Shown here: positions 6,583-9,222 of the stretch, piece by piece | Position numbering within the stretch: position 1 is the first letter of the stretch | Layout of the letters: every line of letters begins with the position of its first letter | Source: Rhodospirillales bacterium | Lineage (GTDB): Bacteria > Pseudomonadota > Alphaproteobacteria > Rhodospirillales > Defluviicoccaceae | Length of the DNA: 9,222 nucleotides | Direction of reading: 5' to 3' | Assembly (NCBI GenBank): GCA_016710335.1 | Contig: JADJXQ010000006.1 | Coordinates: 1 to 9,222 of the forward strand | Position numbers and translations under genes: made by a program | The notes under the pieces: generated by a model | The model's database searches: none | The model's input: only the letters and a program-made list of their open reading frames with translations | Told to the model about the DNA's origin: nothing

Positions 6583-8637
6583 TCATTCCGTCATCCAGGG
6601 GCTGCCGACCACCGTGCGCCGGGTCCGCACCGGGCGGGAGACCCGGCCGGCGATTGGGGCGTCGGCCTGCGTGTTCGGTTCATTTGCAGCGGTGCCGGTG
6701 CCGTCCGGCTCCACCAGCTGGTCCGCCAGCCGCTTCCAGAAACCGGCACCATATCGATCGGCGCCCAGCACCCACAGGGCGGCACGGGCATAAACCCGGC
6801 AGTCCAGCGCCTCGTTGCGCTCCCTGAGCTTGCGCCATTCGTGGCGGGCGAAGCCGCGCCGGTCCTTGACCGTCACCAGCTGCTCGGCGACCAGCTGCTT
6901 GACCCACTCGGCCTCGATGCCGCGGGGCAGATGGACATACCCGTCTGCGTACGTGGCGCCGGTCGCCAGTGCCTCGTCCGTCGGCCGTTCCAGCCACAGC
7001 CAGCGGTAGGTCTCGGCCTTGAAGGTGGAGACGGCAACGCTCCACAACTTCGCGCCGCGCCGGATCTTGCGGCCGCCCTCGGTGGCGTCGACGTAGGAGG
7101 GTCCCGTGACCGGCTGCGGCCGGTCGACGCTCGACGCCCTTGACCGGCATCACCTGCGCCGAGCCTGCTTTCGCGACCAGGGCGTAGACCTCGGCGGTGA
7201 ATTCGCCGCCGGTGTCGATGGCGAGCCTGGCGAGGCCCAGCCGGGCCCCCGACACATGCGGCCAGCTCTGCGACAACAGCTCCGACAGCCTCGCCCAGAC
7301 CTCCGGTCCGCCGGGACTGCCTTCGAGGACGATGTGGTCGACCAGCCAGCTGGTGTACCCTTGCCCCCAGGCCCATACCGAAACCTCGATGCGGTCCTTC
7401 TGGACGTCGGCGCCGGCGGTGAGCACGAGCCCGCCCCGGGCACTTGGCCGAGCGGCAGGTCCTCCCGACGCTCGTAGAGCCGCTGCCAGTCCGGCGCCTC
7501 GCCGCGGTCGATCCACGCTTCGCCGAGGACGCTGTTCCTGAAACTGCTCACCGCCTCGATCGATCCCTGTGCGGCCTCCCAGTCGCGGGCGATCTGCTGC
7601 CAGGAATGCCACCCGACCGGCGAATAGAGGCTCGACAGATGAAACCCGATGGTCAGCGGATCGGCCGATGTCGCCGTCGGCCGCCATTCGCCCATGCTGA
7701 GCATCCGCGTCTTGTGATGCTCGGCGATCGGCTGCTCGCAGCCCTCGCAATGGTACGCCACGGTCTCCGGCCGGCCCTTTTCCCACCGGAGCCGTTCGAA
7801 CTTGAGCCACTGCCGTTCGCCGCAGTGCGGGCACGGCACGAAGTACCGCCGCTGGTCCGAGGCCTCGAACTCGCGCTCGATACGGGACAGGCCCTTGATC
7901 GTCGGCGTCGATGCCAGGAACGCCTTGCGCCGCCACGAGAACGTCCGCGTCCGTGCTTCGGCGAGGGCCACCGGCTCGCCTTCCTCGTCGGCCGACGGCG
8001 GATAGGCGTCGACCTCGTCGAGGAACAGGTAGCGCACCGGCATCGAGCGCAAACCCACCGCCGAATTGGCGCCGGTCATCACCAGGATACCGCCGGGAAA
8101 CTCCTTCGACAGCACCGTGTTGCCGCTGTCGCGCGAGCGCGCCGGCGCCACCTTCCGGCGCAGCACCGGGCTTTCCTCGATCAGCGGACCGATGCGCTGC
8201 TGCGAGAACCGCTTGGCCAGCTCCACCGTCGGCTGCACCGCCAGCATCGGCCCCGGCGCGTGGTGGATGACGTAGCCGACCCAGTTGTTGCCCGACTCGG
8301 TGGCGCCGATCTGGGCGCCTTTCATCACCACCACACGCTGCGCCGGATGGGACGGCGACAGCGCATCCATGATCTCGCGCAGGTACGGCGTCCGCGACGT
8401 CCGCCACGGCCCCGCCTCGTTGGCGCCGCGCGGGCTCAGCACCCGGTGCCGATCGGCCCACGCCGAGACGGTGAGATCCGGATCGGGGGTGAGACCCTCG
8501 CGCCAGGCACGGAAGAGGTGGTCGGCGCCGTCGAAAGCGAGGTCGATGCCTTCGTGGGGGTCCTCCGGCGTCGGCCAGGCTCGGTCAGCGGAATTCGGGC
8601 CGGACCTCGGCGAGATCTCCGAGGTGGCTTCGAACAT
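6583..8637 (-). CDS. terL: Terminase large subunit, GpA family; two compensating frameshifts
   Basis: The ATPase and nuclease that cuts concatemeric DNA and drives it into the procapsid. From ATG 8637 (53-base overlap with terS; GGAG 4 bases upstream) residues 1-400 carry a Walker A-like VVVMKGAQIGATES (about 102-115), Walker B YLFLDEVDAYP (about 203-213) and a zinc ribbon CPHC...CEGC (about 269-300). Near 7440 one base is missing in a C/G run; restoring it gives PRGGLVLTAGADVQKDRIEV, the start of the RNase H-like nuclease. The frame then carries LARLAIDTGGEFTAEVYALV to MPVKGVE. Between about 7133 and 7113 one extra base returns the frame to GPSYVDATEGGRK and LWSVAVSTFKAETYRWLWL, ending in TGA at 6583. 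The rebuilt protein has 684 residues, near the GpA length (lambda 641). As printed, the gene would give no full product. Confidence 0.9.
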
Positions 8638-9156
8638 GGCTCTCCAACACCGTCTGCACGCGGCGGGCATCGACTCCAGCTCCGCCGCCATCACCGCGGC
8701 GACCCGCGCCGGCCAGCCGGCCCAGGAATCCCGTTCCTGACGGGCGAGGCGGAACACCAGGGCGATCGCACGCGCCCGGTCGACCAGTTCGCCCTTCAGC
8801 TGCTGCAGCCGGAGGCGGCGTTCCTGCGCCTTCAGCACCTCGTTGGCGGTGCGCGCCTGCAGGTAGGTCATTCCGCCGGCCGCAGCTGGCGCCGGCTGTC
8901 CGCCTTCGCGCAAGGTGTCACTGACCGCTTCGACCGCCGCCTCCGGAACCGGCCGCATGGCGGGCGAGGGGCCGCTACGCTGCTTCGCCGGGTCGGTCGT
9001 CCGGGCGCGGCGGGCGTCCGAGGCGGCGGCATCGATCGAGCTGTCGGCATGCAGCACCAGCCGGCCCGAGGCCCGCGCCTTCTGCACCGCGCCACGCGAG
9101 ATGCCGGCATGCGCCGCGTATTCGCGCTCGCTCATGCCGTGGCGTCGCGCGGTCAT
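8585..9156 (-). CDS. terS: Terminase small subunit / packaging protein, Nu1-like; one frameshift
   Basis: The DNA-recognition subunit of terminase, which binds the packaging start site and recruits the large subunit. Residues 8-30 (MSEREYAAHAGISRGAVQKA) form the expected helix-turn-helix; then comes a linker with SDARRARTTDPAKQR, a middle YLQARTANEVLKAQERRLRL and the helical dimer region LVDRARAIALVFRLARQERD. Near 8677 one base is missing: CTGGAGTC probably was CTGGGAGTC. Restoring it gives VDARRVQTVLESHVRSHLGD and LAEVRPEFR, then TGA at 8585-8587, a typical ending, for 190 residues. As printed the frame instead runs on into terL. ATG 9156 is used; ATG 9135 is an alternative. GGAG lies 11 bases before 9156. 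Confidence 0.85.
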
Positions 9157-9222
9157 CGAATGATCATCTCCAGCCCCAAAAAGCCATTATATTCAATGTA
9201 TTAGAGTTGATGGTCCGGGCGC
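9157..9222 (-). promoter_or_regulatory. AT-rich leader upstream of terS with a TATAAT element
   Basis: The 66 bases before terS are clearly AT-richer than the genes. On the minus strand they contain TATAAT (9191-9186), a perfect -10 hexamer, but no good -35 hexamer at the right distance (CCATCA-like sequence there). It could be a weak or activator-dependent promoter for the packaging and head operon, or just the AT-rich end of the preceding region. Cos or pac sites usually lie near here, but I cannot identify one. Confidence 0.35.

Noticed and set aside
7105..8690. Programmed ribosomal frameshifting in terS/terL
   Set aside because: No slippery heptamer is visible at the breaks, terminase genes of this family do not use it, and similar breaks occur in unrelated genes of the window.
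7444..9204. A 586-residue plus-strand open frame
   Set aside because: Antisense shadow of terS and terL; its composition is arginine- and histidine-heavy with no recognisable domain.
1..9222. tRNA genes, rRNA, CRISPR arrays, insertion sequences
   Set aside because: No cloverleaf-like sequence, regularly spaced repeats, transposase frame or terminal inverted repeats were seen on reading.

Overview
The window holds the head-assembly and DNA-packaging module of a lambda-type tailed phage, most likely a prophage, written on the minus strand. It is in a high-G+C bacterium. The protein style (TerS, portal and decoration protein wording) suggests an alphaproteobacterium, possibly Rhodospirillales-like; this is inference, because no host housekeeping gene is visible. 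Read right to left, the order matches the lambda left arm: terS (9156-8585), terL (8637-6583), a gpW-like head-tail joining protein (6579-6361), the lambda-family portal (6361-4883), a ClpP-type head maturation protease (4879-3867) with an in-frame nested scaffold start (4246), a gpD-like decoration protein (3861-3496), a gpE-like major capsid protein (3482-2469), and a gpFII-like head-tail joining protein (1468-1157). The genes are packed with overlaps or gaps of a few bases and have good Shine-Dalgarno sites, so they form one operon. Together they would cut and package DNA, build and mature the procapsid, and finish the neck.

Two stretches do not fit. First, 1000 bp separate the capsid gene from the gpFII-like gene, where phages of this type have little or nothing. 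The space holds a plus-strand gene (1682-2421) for an unrecognised 246-residue protein with a helical, possibly HEPN-like C-terminal half: a cargo or moron gene and a candidate for phage defence. Second, left of gpFII, where tail genes (lambda Z, U, V type) would be expected, there is a short uncertain reading frame (921-1184) and then an unrecognised minus-strand gene (894 to the window edge) with an OB-like middle and a HicB-like C-terminal segment. Both stretches look less G+C-rich than the phage genes.

Reading frames are broken at least seven times by apparent single-base insertions or deletions: in terS (near 8677), terL (near 7440 and near 7113-7133), the protease (near 4070 and 3885), the plus-strand gene (near 2047) and the left gene (near 170). 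Most sit in short G or C runs. In every gene, correcting one base restores a continuous, family-like protein, and I see no accompanying nonsense mutations. This pattern fits a noisy consensus sequence better than a decayed prophage. It also makes misleading fusions: TerS with TerL, and protease with decoration protein. Coordinates of the broken genes below are for the reconstructed genes.
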